The notes: a model not told the origin generated them from the sequence alone. 64,000 nucleotides of DNA from Rhodonellum psychrophilum GCM71 = DSM 17998 (GCF_000381545.1 NZ_KB906677.1:76638-140637), one strand, 5' to 3'; positions 28,222 to 38,508 are shown, numbered from the stretch's first letter. Translations and numbers: made by a program.

Positions 28222-28935
28222 TTATCCTGGCATACTTGGCCTCACTTCGATTTTGCTTGGAAGCGTTCTTGGGTGCATCTGCATCAAGTCCACAACCATT
28301 TGGCCCAAATCTTCGCTTTGGATTTTCCATGCATCTTTTTCACTTGGCTCATGGTCATTGAAATGTGTGGCTACAGATCCCGGCATGATGGTGGTCACCC
28401 TGATTCCATGCTGACGCAAGTCCAACATGGCTGCCTGGGAAAATCCGGTCACTCCGAATTTGCTCGCATTGTAGGCTGATCCTCCGGCGAAGAAATTGGT
28501 ACCGGCCAAACTGGAAATCGAAATGAAGTAACCCTTCGAATCTTTCAATGCTTTCAATCCGGCTTTGATGCTGTAAAATACACCGGTTAGGTTGGTGTCG
28601 ATGGTTTCATGCCATTGCGCCAAGGTCAATTCCTCAATGTTGGCAAAATGACCGATACCGGCATTGGCGACCAACAAATCCAATTTTCCCCATTTATCCA
28701 AAAGCTTGTTGATGGCGTTTTCCTGGGAAGAATAATCCCTGACATCCGCCTCCAAACCTATGGCCTTTCCTTTTCCAATTTTATTGAGCTCTTCAGCTGC
28801 TTTGTCAGCACTTTCCTGTGATCTGCTTGTGATGGCCACATTCATTCCCTGCGCCACCAAGGCTGCAGCGATTCCATAACCTATTCCTTTGGTACCTCCT
28901 GTAATGAAGGCAGTTTTGTTTTCGATATTTTGCAT
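28222..28935 (-). CDS. Short-chain dehydrogenase/reductase
   Basis: The 237-residue product is a classical SDR. It has the cofactor motif TGGTKGIG (12-19), LVANAGIG (NAG motif, near 88-95), and the catalytic triad Ser in ISISSLAG (near 142) with Tyr155 and Lys159 (YNASK). It resembles 3-oxoacyl-ACP reductase-like enzymes, but that label is applied to many SDRs and the substrate is unknown. The C-terminus is a little short for the family. It is a single-gene unit with its own terminator. Confidence 0.9.
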   Translation of the reverse strand: MQNIENKTAFITGGTKGIGYGIAAALVAQGMNVAITSRSQESADKAAEELNKIGKGKAIGLEADVRDYSSQENAINKLLDKWGKLDLLVANAGIGHFANIEELTLAQWHETIDTNLTGVFYSIKAGLKALKDSKGYFISISSLAGTNFFAGGSAYNASKFGVTGFSQAAMLDLRQHGIRVTTIMPGSVATHFNDHEPSEKDAWKIQSEDLGQMVVDLMQMHPRTLPSKIEVRPSMPG

Positions 28936-29142
28936 GTTCTCGATTGTTTAAAAATACACTTATACCTCTATGTTACCCATTTGGGCAAGGTAAAGTTCAA
29001 TCAAACTGCAAATTTATTCAGGATGAAATTTTGATTGAAAGACCCAGTTGAATTAAGGTGAAGGGTATAATCCCGATTTCACCTTCATTCAATGGGGCGT
29101 ACAATGGCAAAAAGCCAAATCCAATATTTGGTGTATCCACTT

Positions 29143-31569
29143 CTAGTCAACCCTGAAGGAATCCACAGGATTGATCATGGCTGCTTTTATTGACTGCGAA
29201 CTGACAGTAACCAAAGCGATCAGTGAGGCGCTCAAACCGGCAATCAGGAATACCACCCAGGAAACCGAAATGCCATAGGCAAATCCACCCAGCCATTGAT
29301 CCATGCCATACCAAGCGATGGGTATCGAAATGAGGAATCCCAACAAAACCAATTTCAAGAAATCCTTGCCTAACAAAGTGACTATATTGAAGACACTCGC
29401 CCCCATCACTTTCCGGATACCGATTTCCTTGGTTCGCTGTTCGGTTGCGTAGGCTGTCAGGCCAAACAGTCCCAATACCGAAATCAAAATGGCCAGCATG
29501 GCAAAAAACCCGAAAATGGTCCCGATCCGCTCTTCCGCTTCATATTGACGGAGAAACTGATCCTCCACAGAAGTGAATTCCACCGGAGAATCCGGACGCA
29601 TGGCCATCCATTCCCCTCTGAGATATTCCATGATTTCTTCTTTCCGGTCTGATTGAATTTTGATGGCTACATTGCCAAATCGGTTTTCCGGGATCATAAA
29701 AATGATGGGGACAATGGGCTGATGCAGCGATTCAAAATGGAAATCTTTCAATACGCCCACCACATATCCCCTTCTGCCTCCATATTCAATTTGCTTGTCT
29801 ACGGCTTCCTCAGGATTTGACCAGCCAATCGCTCGAATGGCGGTTTCATTCAAAATAAATGCTTGTGTAGAATCACTGGCCAAGTTGAAATCAAAATTAC
29901 GCCCCGCGACCATTTTCATCCCAAAGGTTTCTTTGAATGTATGGCTGACATGCACATCTGCAATCCGGATATTGATCGGAGAAAGCTCCCCTCCCACCTC
30001 GGCCTTCGTTCCCTGGGAATCCAGCAAGCGGCCCGAAGGAATCCTGCTGGCAAGGCTAACTTCTAGAATTCCAGGCTGTTTTTTCAACCTTTCCCGCATC
30101 ATTTCAAAGTTATCCGTCAATTGTGTGTAAGCTGGAAGCACCAAAATCCCCTCTTTTTCAAAGCCCAGATCCTTGCTTTTCATATAATCCAACTGATTGA
30201 TCACGACGATCACACAAACGATCAGGACAATGGAAATGGCAAACTGCCCGACCACCAAAATGGACCTTAGTTTCTCATGGATAGAGCCGATTTTATAGGT
30301 GCCTTTCATCACCTTCACCGGTTCGAAACCGGATAGAAAAAGTGCTGGATAACTTCCGGAAATCAAACCCACGAAAATCACCAAAATCACTATCCAGAAC
30401 AAATAAGCAGGATGTTCCAAAAAATCAAGATGCAAATCCTTATCGGTAAAATCCGAGAAAATCGGCAGCGTCAGGTAAACCAAAATCAGGGCAAACGCCA
30501 AGGCGACAAATGCCATAAATATGGACTCTCCCATAAACTGACGGATCAGGAGTTCTTTGTCAGCACCCATTACTTTTCGAAGCCCGACTTCCATGGCTCT
30601 TTTTGAGGATCGTGCCGTGGACAGGTTCATAAAATTGATGCAGGCAATCAGCAGGATAAAAAGTGCAATCGCTAAGTAGATGTACACATATTCAATGCTG
30701 CTGTTTGGTTCCATTTCTGAATCCAAATTGGAATGCAGGTGAATGTCCTTCAGCGGCCAAAGTTTCAGTTGGGTACCTTTTGAAGCGGGGATGCCTTCAC
30801 TGTTTGGGCTCATGTGGCGGTCTATGAACGCGGGAAGCTGATTTTCCAGCTCATGGAAATCAGCTCCATCGTTCAACAATAAAAAAGTGGAGAAATTATT
30901 GCTGCCAAAATTCTGCATCATTTGAGCCAATCCTCCATAAAATTCCTCGACCGGCTTCATGGATGCCAGAATGTCGAATTTGAAATGGGAATTGTCAGGA
31001 ACATCCTCAACGATTCCCCGAACCTGCATTTCAATTGTATTGTCCCCGATCACCACTTGCATGGATTTCCCCATCGGATCTTCATTTCCGAAATAGCGCT
31101 TTGCAGTAGATGCAGTGATCACCAAGCCATCTGGAAAAGTCAGGGCATTGTCCAAATCTCCATCAATGCGTGTCCAGGAAAAAACTTTGAAAACCTCCGG
31201 ATCGCCAAAATAAAAGCGCTCCTCTGTGAAGGAATTCCCTTGGTATTTCACCAAAGGATTATTGCTCATCAACCTGACGGATTCTTGGACCACGGCACCA
31301 AAATCGGACTTCAACAAAGGTGCAAATGGTGGCGCTGCATGTCCGAGATGAAGACTGATTTCACCATTCTGATCTGTCCATGACCTTGAAACACGATAAA
31401 TTTTGTCCGCTTTTTCATGGTATTGGTCATAACTCAGTTCATGCTGTACAAACAAAAATATCAGGATGCTCACCGTCATGCCCAATGCAAGACCAAAAAT
31501 ATTGATCAGGACGTAGACTGGACTTTTTTTAAAGTTTCTCAGAAAGATGTTGAAGTAATTTTTGAGCAT
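29143..31569 (-). CDS. MacB/FtsX-type ABC permease, permease 1
   Basis: The 808-residue product is a double-length FtsX-type permease without an ATPase domain. Its order is TM1 (INIFGLALGMTVSILIFL), MacB-like periplasmic domain (about 45-280), three TMs, TM5 (near 430-455), a second periplasmic domain, and three C-terminal TMs, giving eight. Each half has the family motif at the first FtsX helix: STARSSKRAMEVGLRKVMGA and TKEIGIRKVMGA. One chain thus equals a fused dimer of the MacB membrane part. The start MLKNYFNIF (31569) is used because all paralogues start this way; a longer frame exists. It is a single gene 206 bases from the SDR. Confidence 0.92.
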   Translation of the reverse strand: MLKNYFNIFLRNFKKSPVYVLINIFGLALGMTVSILIFLFVQHELSYDQYHEKADKIYRVSRSWTDQNGEISLHLGHAAPPFAPLLKSDFGAVVQESVRLMSNNPLVKYQGNSFTEERFYFGDPEVFKVFSWTRIDGDLDNALTFPDGLVITASTAKRYFGNEDPMGKSMQVVIGDNTIEMQVRGIVEDVPDNSHFKFDILASMKPVEEFYGGLAQMMQNFGSNNFSTFLLLNDGADFHELENQLPAFIDRHMSPNSEGIPASKGTQLKLWPLKDIHLHSNLDSEMEPNSSIEYVYIYLAIALFILLIACINFMNLSTARSSKRAMEVGLRKVMGADKELLIRQFMGESIFMAFVALAFALILVYLTLPIFSDFTDKDLHLDFLEHPAYLFWIVILVIFVGLISGSYPALFLSGFEPVKVMKGTYKIGSIHEKLRSILVVGQFAISIVLIVCVIVVINQLDYMKSKDLGFEKEGILVLPAYTQLTDNFEMMRERLKKQPGILEVSLASRIPSGRLLDSQGTKAEVGGELSPINIRIADVHVSHTFKETFGMKMVAGRNFDFNLASDSTQAFILNETAIRAIGWSNPEEAVDKQIEYGGRRGYVVGVLKDFHFESLHQPIVPIIFMIPENRFGNVAIKIQSDRKEEIMEYLRGEWMAMRPDSPVEFTSVEDQFLRQYEAEERIGTIFGFFAMLAILISVLGLFGLTAYATEQRTKEIGIRKVMGASVFNIVTLLGKDFLKLVLLGFLISIPIAWYGMDQWLGGFAYGISVSWVVFLIAGLSASLIALVTVSSQSIKAAMINPVDSFRVD

Positions 31570-31867
31570 GGCTTTCTCCTGAAGATGAATTTTATAAAAT
31601 GTTGAATGTAGTTCGGTAGATCTTTTCATCTTCCATACCATAAAAAAAACAGTGATGCGGGGCATCAAGGCCGTTTTCAAATTTCAGCCTCAAAAAATCC
31701 GTACACTTTTGGTCGCAATCGGACGATTCAGTATCAATGCTATTTAAATTTCACTTTGCCGATCGACAATCGGTTCACATTATCATTTACTGGGGAGAGG
31801 AAATAAGGATCCCTAAAATTGTGAAAGTTGAAAGATGCATCGTCCTCTCTTTTCCCCTTTCCATTTG

Positions 31868-32647
31868 CTAAACATACAATTCCTGCTCGGAGGTAAAATA
31901 GGTTTTTCGGGAATCAATCAACTTCGTTTGGATAGAAGCTCCTGTGGGACTTTTTTTCTTTTTAGGATGGTGAATAAGGAGGAAGTCCAGTATTTCTCCG
32001 CTGGCATTATCGGGATGATGGTCAAGGATTTGTTTTGTGGTCTGCCCCAAAACAATTTTGATGGCATCTGAAAGCACATGGATTTTTTCTTGTGGAATTT
32101 TATTGCAAATCGAAAATGGAGAAATACCCGCTTTCCATAAAATTTCATCCGAATAGCGATTTCCAATTCCTTGGATAATATCCTGATCCATCAGGAATTT
32201 TTTAATCAAGATACTTTTCCCTGCCATCTTTTCTTTTAAAAACTCCGGTGTAAGCGCGCTGGACATGGCATCGATGCCCTTGGGTTTTACAGGATTCAAT
32301 AAAGCCTTGGCCAACCCTCTTGGGTCAGTCAACACCAATGCTGTTCCACCTTGAAAATACAGCTCCATTACGGCGTATTTGTGCGGATTGCTTTCCTTGA
32401 AAAATTGGATCCATCCATTCAACCTCAATTGGAAACCGAGGATTTCACCACTTTCAAACTCCATCAACAATTGCTTCCCGTCTCTTCTGAACTCCCTAAT
32501 GGCTTGATTTTCAATTCTCTTTTTCAATTTTTCAGTGGAAACATTCAGGTTTTTAGGTCGATAAACCTTGATGCCTTTTATGGTTTTCCCTTTTATTTTA
32601 GGATTCAAATTAAGACTTAAAACCTCCAAATCCGGTAGTTCTGGCAT
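31868..32647 (-). CDS. Fpg/Nei-family DNA glycosylase without zinc-finger cysteines
   Basis: The 259-residue product starts MPELPDLE; after Met removal, Pro and Glu are the catalytic pair of formamidopyrimidine/endonuclease VIII enzymes, which remove oxidised bases. Lys of RRDGKQLL (near 57) and the helix-two-turn-helix segment DQDIIQGIGNRYSDEIL with its conserved Asn agree with an active enzyme. The C-terminal finger (DSRKTYFTSEQELYV) keeps the Arg-x-Thr-aromatic core but lacks all four zinc-binding cysteines, so it is of the zincless kind. Whether it prefers 8-oxoguanine, formamidopyrimidine or pyrimidine lesions cannot be told. Confidence 0.88.
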   Translation of the reverse strand: MPELPDLEVLSLNLNPKIKGKTIKGIKVYRPKNLNVSTEKLKKRIENQAIREFRRDGKQLLMEFESGEILGFQLRLNGWIQFFKESNPHKYAVMELYFQGGTALVLTDPRGLAKALLNPVKPKGIDAMSSALTPEFLKEKMAGKSILIKKFLMDQDIIQGIGNRYSDEILWKAGISPFSICNKIPQEKIHVLSDAIKIVLGQTTKQILDHHPDNASGEILDFLLIHHPKKKKSPTGASIQTKLIDSRKTYFTSEQELYV

Positions 32648-32746
32648 GGCATTGTTGAGTAGAATTGAGGACGAAAATTCAATTTTTTATTGGAGAATCA
32701 GAATCTGAAAAAAACAGATACCTGGGAAAATTTCGCTTTCAGGAAG

Positions 32747-33646
32747 TTATGCGATCGCTTCTTCCAGTGTTTTGATGATCATCTTTTTCATGGGTAAAAA
32801 GGCTGCGGTAAGTTTTCTGGATTTTTCAGGGTCCGCCATTTCCCTTTCCAGCATCCTGGGCAAGATTTGCCAGGAAACACCAAATTTATCCACGAGCCAG
32901 CCGCATTGTACTTCTTCACCTTCGCTCGTGAAGCTGTCCCAATAATGATCGATTTCCTCCTGCGTATCACAATAGACCATCTGGGAAATAGCGGGTGTAA
33001 AGTTGAAAGCATGGACAAGGGAACTCTCCATAGCCATAAATGTCTGTCCCAAAAGCTTGAACTGTGCATGTTTGACTTTTCCGGGAATATCCCCATCGGC
33101 CTCATTGTACTTCAATATCCCTTGAATCTTTGAATTTTTGAAAATCGAGGTATAAAAATGTATCGCCTCCTCCGCCCTGCCAAACTGGTCGCCGACAAAC
33201 ATAAAAGTGGTCGTGAATTTTTGGCCAACCTCGTCAATTTTTCCGTATGAAATTTGCCAGGAGATCCCGTATTTATCATTCAACCAACCGTATTTTTCGC
33301 TCCATTCATATTTATCCAAGGCCATCATGGACGATCCTCCTGCCAAGAGCGTGTCCCATACCAAATCCACTTCCGCAATGCTTTCACACACCACAAAAAA
33401 AGATATCGATGGACTGAATTTGTACTCCGTACCCCCATTGAGCGCCATGAAATCCTGCCCCTTCAACTTAAAATTAACTGACATGACCGATCCTTCGGGC
33501 TTCCTATGGAATTCAAAACCTTCTTTCCCAAACCGGGAAATGGTACCGATCTCTGATTTCGCAAAAAGTCCTGTATAAAATTTTGCGGCTTCCTCTGCTT
33601 CAGTGTCAAACCAAAGGCAAGGAGTTATTCTCTTTTGAGTTGTCAT
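32747..33646 (-). CDS. VOC-superfamily protein with two PhnB-like domains
   Basis: The 299-residue product has two copies of the PhnB/3-demethylubiquinone-methyltransferase-like VOC domain. The first begins ITPCLWFDTEAEEAAKFYTGLF and the second near TTFMFVGDQFGRAEEAIHFYTSIF. Both keep the GISWQI/GVSWQILP and FMAL/FMAMES patterns. Single-domain relatives form dimers; here the two are fused. The enzymatic role is unknown; relatives are often annotated as methyltransferases, without proof. It is a single gene on the minus strand, 99 bases upstream of the Fpg-like gene. Confidence 0.85.
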   Translation of the reverse strand: MTTQKRITPCLWFDTEAEEAAKFYTGLFAKSEIGTISRFGKEGFEFHRKPEGSVMSVNFKLKGQDFMALNGGTEYKFSPSISFFVVCESIAEVDLVWDTLLAGGSSMMALDKYEWSEKYGWLNDKYGISWQISYGKIDEVGQKFTTTFMFVGDQFGRAEEAIHFYTSIFKNSKIQGILKYNEADGDIPGKVKHAQFKLLGQTFMAMESSLVHAFNFTPAISQMVYCDTQEEIDHYWDSFTSEGEEVQCGWLVDKFGVSWQILPRMLEREMADPEKSRKLTAAFLPMKKMIIKTLEEAIA

Positions 33647-34245
33647 GACTTGGCTTTTATGTTCGTTTCTTTCCGATTTTAATTCACACCTTTTTCTGAA
33701 TTATTGGAATTTCCAATGGTTCGGTTTCTGAATGTCCCCACCAAACCCCTGTTTTTGAATCCTGTCTCGGCACATACATCCATGGATTTTACCTGATCTA
33801 AGAGAGGTTGATGTCTAAAAAACTTCATCATCATGGAAATTTAAATTAAGTGTTGATTTTCAGATTGTTATTCATTTCCAGACTTGGATAAATAAATCGA
33901 TCCAAATAACAACATTCTGCTTTTTCCCCTCGTTCAAAACAATGATTAATGGTAGTGTTTAAAGTATTATTAATCAATTAATATTTTTATTTTAAATAAA
34001 TTTATCTAATAATAATTAAATAAAAAATTCTAATATTTACTATTTATCTAAAATTTACACCATTACTTTGCCAATAAATCAATGGGCCAGTTGATAAAAC
34101 CGAAAATTCAGGATTTTAGATTTCTATCGTCTTTTGTCTTCCAGCCCATTTTTAGAAAATAAAACCCAAAAACGGATAATCTTAATTATTTAACCTCAAA
34201 CTATTATTTAAATTTTAAACAAAAATTAACTTAACGTTTTGGATC
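33647..34245. other. AT-rich intergenic region with a structured leader before the porin
   Basis: Bases 33950-34060 are extremely AT-rich. ATTACTTTGCC near 34063-34073 is like the Bacteroidota -7 element. After it, AATGGGC (34081-34087) can pair with GCCCATT (34144-34150), followed by TTTTAG. This could be a structured 5' leader of the porin gene or a small RNA with its own end. No protein gene was seen, nor a copy of the 174-bp repeat. Confidence 0.4.
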
Positions 34246-34803
34246 ATGAAAAAAACAATCATTCTTACAACTACCTTGGCCATTTTTGCAATAGGCCACA
34301 CTTTTGGCCAGGGATTGCACTTTGGCGCCAAAGCAGGAGTAAATTTCGCCAATTACACTGGAAGTGATTTGGCTGGTTATGAATTTGAAAGCATCACCAA
34401 TTACCATGCTGGCATATTTGTTGAATTTGGCTTATTCGAGGCATTTTCGATTCAGCCAGAGCTTTTGTATTCCACCGCAGGCTCAAATTTGAAAGGAACT
34501 GGTGAAAACATAAAAAACGAATTGGGATATCTCTCGATTCCGGTCGTGGCACGTTTTTATTTGATTCCTGATCGCTTGTCCGTCGATGTTGGGCCGCAGG
34601 TTTCCTTTTTATTGAATGAAAAGGAAAATGTCAACATCTCCAACTCTGAAACCTTCGATTTTGCGCTGGTGGGTGGACTGACTTATCAAATCATTGGGCC
34701 GCTATTTGTTCAAGGAAGGTATAATCTTGGACTTACGGATGTGAAAAAAGACGCGGATGTTAAAAATTCAATCATACAACTGTCCGCTGGGGTTCGTTTC
34801 TGA
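34246..34803 (+). CDS. Porin-family outer membrane beta-barrel protein
   Basis: The 185-residue product has a signal peptide (cleaved near TFGQG) and then alternating amphipathic strands of the OMP_b-brl_2 type: LHFGAKAGVNFANYTG, YHAGIFVEFGLFEAFSIQPELLYS, ELGYLSIPVVARFYL, and a final strand ending SAGVRF with the C-terminal Phe recognised by the BAM machinery. It should be a small eight-stranded barrel in the outer membrane. The role is unknown. A long AT-rich leader precedes it and a strong terminator follows. Confidence 0.9.
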   Translation: MKKTIILTTTLAIFAIGHTFGQGLHFGAKAGVNFANYTGSDLAGYEFESITNYHAGIFVEFGLFEAFSIQPELLYSTAGSNLKGTGENIKNELGYLSIPVVARFYLIPDRLSVDVGPQVSFLLNEKENVNISNSETFDFALVGGLTYQIIGPLFVQGRYNLGLTDVKKDADVKNSIIQLSAGVRF

Positions 34804-34826
34804 GCTTTTACATCATTCTTTTGCTT

Positions 34827-34860
34827 CAAAAGTTCCTCCTCGGAGGAACTTTTGTTTTTT
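34827..34860 (+). terminator. Intrinsic terminator of the porin gene
   Basis: CAAAAGTTCCTCC (34827-34839) pairs with GGAGGAACTTTTG (34842-34854) around a two-base loop, then six T residues. Confidence 0.9.
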
Positions 34861-35058
34861 AAGGTAGTTTCCTCATTTGCGCATTACAAATTATTTGATT
34901 TCAAAAATATTCAGATACCCTTTGGAATATAAAGCTGCCAAGGACATCACTGCAGATTCATTCTCATTGATTACGAATGGTTTTTTTAATTATTCCACTA
35001 AGTTGTCTATCTTAGGTTGTTTTGAATTCTAAAGGTACTTTTTTTTGAAAAAAACAGC

Positions 35059-36054
35059 ATGTATGTAAAAAGACACTATAGTTTTTGGATGACGGTCAAG
35101 TGGTCAAAAAAACCATTGCTCTACGGTATTCTGTATGCGGCTGTTATTGTCTTGGTTTTTGAAATCACCTTTTTGGAATTTACACTTCCATGGGAACCCA
35201 TAAGTGTGATCGGTATCGCAGTAGCTTTTTACCTTGGCTTCAAAAACAACAGTTCCTATGACAGGACATGGGAAGCCCGAAAAATATGGGGTTCCATTGT
35301 CAACAATAGCAGAACTTTTACCACAGCCATTCTCACCATGGTAGAGACCAAAGATGCAGCAACGGCTAAAGAACTCAAAAAAAAGATCGTTTACAGACAT
35401 ATTGCCTGGGTCCATGCCCTCAACCATACCTTGCGAAAAAAGAGGACTTGGGAACATCCAGAAGATCCACTCAAAATGATATTCACCCCAACATTCAGAG
35501 ACAACTATTCCAGGGAACTTTCAGAAATTTTGGCTCACTTTATCTCTCCCTCGGAATGGGACAATTTAAAATCCAAAAGCAATGTTGCTGCCCAAATCCT
35601 CAAAACACAATCGGAAACCCTTCAAAAGCTGAAAGAAGATGGTCTTGTTTCCGACTACAAACATGTGTGGCTTCATGAAATCATCGGTAAACTCTATGAC
35701 GATCAAGGAATGTGCGAGAGGATCAAGAACTTCCCTTTGCCCAGACAATATGCATCCGTGGCACTTTGGATGAACTATGTTTTTTGCGCTTTGATTCCTT
35801 TTGGAATGCTCAATATTTTTGAAGGATCAAAAGACTTATATATCTGGTTGACCATTCCTTTTTCGGCACTCATTATCTGGATCTTCTTTTTGATGGACAG
35901 AATTGGAGATTATTCAGAAAACCCATTCGAACCAGCCTACAACAGCTTGCCCATTTCCACTCTCTCCAGATCAATCGAAATCGACTTGCGTGAAATGTTG
36001 GATGATGACAATATTCCTGGCCAATATCCTGTGGAAAATGGTTTTTCGATGTAA
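35059..36054 (+). CDS. Bestrophin-family (UPF0187) membrane protein
   Basis: The 331-residue product matches the bacterial bestrophin family, pentameric ion channels. It starts MYVKRHYSFWMTVKWSKKPLL, then has two membrane helices (LLYGILYAAVIVLVFEI; PISVIGIAVAFYLGFKNNSSYDRTWEARKIWG), a long soluble part, and two more helices near 228-280 (YVFCALIPFGMLNIF; IWLTIPFSALIIWIFFLMD). The end FEPAYNSLPISTLSRSIEIDLREML is conserved in the family. Bacterial members conduct cations, unlike animal anion channels; the role here is unknown. It faces permease 2 from the opposite strand with a 45-base gap and no clear terminator. Confidence 0.9.
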   Translation: MYVKRHYSFWMTVKWSKKPLLYGILYAAVIVLVFEITFLEFTLPWEPISVIGIAVAFYLGFKNNSSYDRTWEARKIWGSIVNNSRTFTTAILTMVETKDAATAKELKKKIVYRHIAWVHALNHTLRKKRTWEHPEDPLKMIFTPTFRDNYSRELSEILAHFISPSEWDNLKSKSNVAAQILKTQSETLQKLKEDGLVSDYKHVWLHEIIGKLYDDQGMCERIKNFPLPRQYASVALWMNYVFCALIPFGMLNIFEGSKDLYIWLTIPFSALIIWIFFLMDRIGDYSENPFEPAYNSLPISTLSRSIEIDLREMLDDDNIPGQYPVENGFSM

Positions 36055-36099
36055 GTTTAAGTGTGCTTGTTTCAGGAATTCCCTCTCTTTTTAGTCGCA

Positions 36100-38508
36100 T
36101 TACTCACTTTTCAATATTTTGGCAGGATTGGTTTGGGAAGCAATCCATGAATGAATCCCAACGATGACAAGGCAGATTGTCAACACCCCCAATCCAGCCA
36201 AAAGGAAAATGAGAAAGGGCATATCCACCCGATATGCAAATCCATTGAGCCAATCATTCAGAAAATAATAGGCGGGAAAGACGGCTAGCACAAAGGCTAT
36301 TCCTATCAAAACCATGTAATTCAAGGAAATCAAATAAAGTATCTGCCGTAAAGTGGCCCCGAGAACTTTGCGAATGCTGATTTCTTTGGTCCGCTGTGAG
36401 ATGGTAAACGAGGACAAAGCAAACAATCCCAGCAAACTAATGATCAAAGCCATCATTGTTGCCATGCCCAATACTTTTCGAAGCTTTAAATCAGATTTAT
36501 AAAAACCGGCCAATGTCTCATCAAAAAATTTGAATTCCTCCTCTTCAACAGGAAAGAACTTTTTTGAAATTGCATCCAATTTTCCTTTGGCGGCCATTAA
36601 ATCAGTGGATGCTTCCATCCTCAAACTTAATGTATGCGAATTTATAGGCCGATAAACCATGATCAAAGGCAAGATTTTTTCCCTGAGTGATCGGGTATGA
36701 AAATCAGGAACAATCCCAACAACCGTAAATTCCCTATCTGAATAGGAAATCTGCTGGCCTATGGCATCTGATGGATTTGCAAATTCAATCGTTTTTGCCA
36801 ATGTTTGGTTGATCAACATCTCAGTTTCCACATTCCTGATATTCCTTCCGAAAATCAAATCCACTTTGTACACCCCGAGGTAATTTTCATCAATATTCTT
36901 GACCTGAATGCCTATTTCTTTCTTTTCTCCCTCTCTTTCGATTTCAATCAAAGAAGTCCACATACTTGAGGATGCCATAATATCATTGCCCAAAGTGGAT
37001 TTGAGAACAAAGGATTGGTTGTCTATATCGGTTTTGAATGCCTCTTTTTGGGATTCTGGCACCAAATAGGGCGTCCGGATATACAGGACCTGTTCTTTGT
37101 CAAAACCCATATCTTTGTTCACCATATACTTGATCTGACTCGAAACCACCAATACCGAAATGATGAATCCAATCGACAAGGCAAACTGAAAAACCGTCAG
37201 GTTTTTTTGGATAAAATGACCCAGGGAGAATCCGTTTGGCGTTTTTAGATCTCGCTTGAGTACTTTGTGGGGTTGGTATCCGGATAAGATCAAAGCAGGA
37301 AACAATCCTGACACCAAGGTCAAAACAAAAGCCAAAACAGTTAAAAACAATATATTCCTTTGTGATAGGTAATCCATCGCCAATCCTTCAGGAATAAAAT
37401 CCCTGAAATACTTGACAAGCATTTCGCTGAGAAATACAGCGACGAAAATCGACAAGGTGACAATCAAGGCCGTTTCGGAAAGGAATTGAAAAACCAATTG
37501 AGACCTGCTGCTGCCAAGGGTTTTTCGGATACCGACTTCTTTGGACCTGATGATGGATTGGGCGGTTTCCAGGTTGATGAAATTCATGCTTGCCAGCAAA
37601 AGAATAAAGAATCCGATAATCACCAAACCCTGTAACACCGATTTGTTGGCGCCGGACTGGTCAAAGTTTTCGTGAAAATGAATCTCAGACAAAGGCATCA
37701 GGGAAAAGACCGTGGCATTTCCCCGTTCTTTTTCCATGTATTTATCCACTATCGCTTTAAACTTTGCATCCACATCGGCCATTTTTGCATTTGGATTCAG
37801 CCTGACAAATACCTGCGAAGAAGAATTGACTGAATTCCATTGATCTACAGCATAATCGTCCCTGTTTTCCTCTACAAGCATATTTCCCATCGAAATCAAA
37901 TCCGTGAATTTCAGATCTGAGTTTTCCTTATAATCTGCGACAATCCCGACGACAGTGGTGTGTACCGTGTCCATAAAATAATACACCATTTCTTTGCCCA
38001 AAACCTCTGCAAGAGACATCTCTGGAAAGTAGGTTTTGGCTTTCGATTCAGTCAGGACTACCTGGTTGAGATCTGTCAACACCGTGGCAGGATTTCCTGC
38101 CAACCATTCCCTTGGGAAAATGTCAAAAAATTGATTGTTCGCAAAGACAATGTTGGCTCCCCCTTTATGGATTTTGTTTTCTCCGGGTGCTGCTATTTTG
38201 ACATCCCAAAGCGTATAAAAATGCGTCTTTGCTTCTATTTCAGGAATTTCATCCATGATGACATCCCCAAGGGGAAAAGGGACTCCCCCATTTTTCCAGG
38301 ATTCCTCGTTGTAAAAGGTCTCTGTGTTTACCTGATAAATCCGGTCTCCATCCTTGTGAAATTTATCGAAGTCAGTTTCAAACGAGACAATATGAAAAAC
38401 CAAAAGGCAGACGGCAATACCGATCGAAAGTCCAAGGATATGGACCAATGTCCTGAGCTTATTCCTTCTGAGATTTCGGAAGGCGACAAGAAAATAATTT
38501 TTAATCAT
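36100..38508 (-). CDS. MacB/FtsX-type ABC permease, permease 2
   Basis: The 802-residue product has the same eight-TM, two-periplasmic-domain layout as its paralogues. It starts MIKNYFLVAFRNLRRNKLRT. The half motifs are NLETAQSIIRSKEVGIRKTL (first) and RTKEISIRKVLGATLRQ (second), and it ends NPAKILKSE. It is the most diverged of the six: the first periplasmic domain lacks the pattern SYDxYHxKADRIYR in its usual form and reads TDFDKFHKDGDRIYQV. No ATPase lies beside it. It is isolated from permease 3 by 575 bases holding a repeat copy, so it probably has its own promoter. Confidence 0.92.
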   Translation of the reverse strand: MIKNYFLVAFRNLRRNKLRTLVHILGLSIGIAVCLLVFHIVSFETDFDKFHKDGDRIYQVNTETFYNEESWKNGGVPFPLGDVIMDEIPEIEAKTHFYTLWDVKIAAPGENKIHKGGANIVFANNQFFDIFPREWLAGNPATVLTDLNQVVLTESKAKTYFPEMSLAEVLGKEMVYYFMDTVHTTVVGIVADYKENSDLKFTDLISMGNMLVEENRDDYAVDQWNSVNSSSQVFVRLNPNAKMADVDAKFKAIVDKYMEKERGNATVFSLMPLSEIHFHENFDQSGANKSVLQGLVIIGFFILLLASMNFINLETAQSIIRSKEVGIRKTLGSSRSQLVFQFLSETALIVTLSIFVAVFLSEMLVKYFRDFIPEGLAMDYLSQRNILFLTVLAFVLTLVSGLFPALILSGYQPHKVLKRDLKTPNGFSLGHFIQKNLTVFQFALSIGFIISVLVVSSQIKYMVNKDMGFDKEQVLYIRTPYLVPESQKEAFKTDIDNQSFVLKSTLGNDIMASSSMWTSLIEIEREGEKKEIGIQVKNIDENYLGVYKVDLIFGRNIRNVETEMLINQTLAKTIEFANPSDAIGQQISYSDREFTVVGIVPDFHTRSLREKILPLIMVYRPINSHTLSLRMEASTDLMAAKGKLDAISKKFFPVEEEEFKFFDETLAGFYKSDLKLRKVLGMATMMALIISLLGLFALSSFTISQRTKEISIRKVLGATLRQILYLISLNYMVLIGIAFVLAVFPAYYFLNDWLNGFAYRVDMPFLIFLLAGLGVLTICLVIVGIHSWIASQTNPAKILKSE

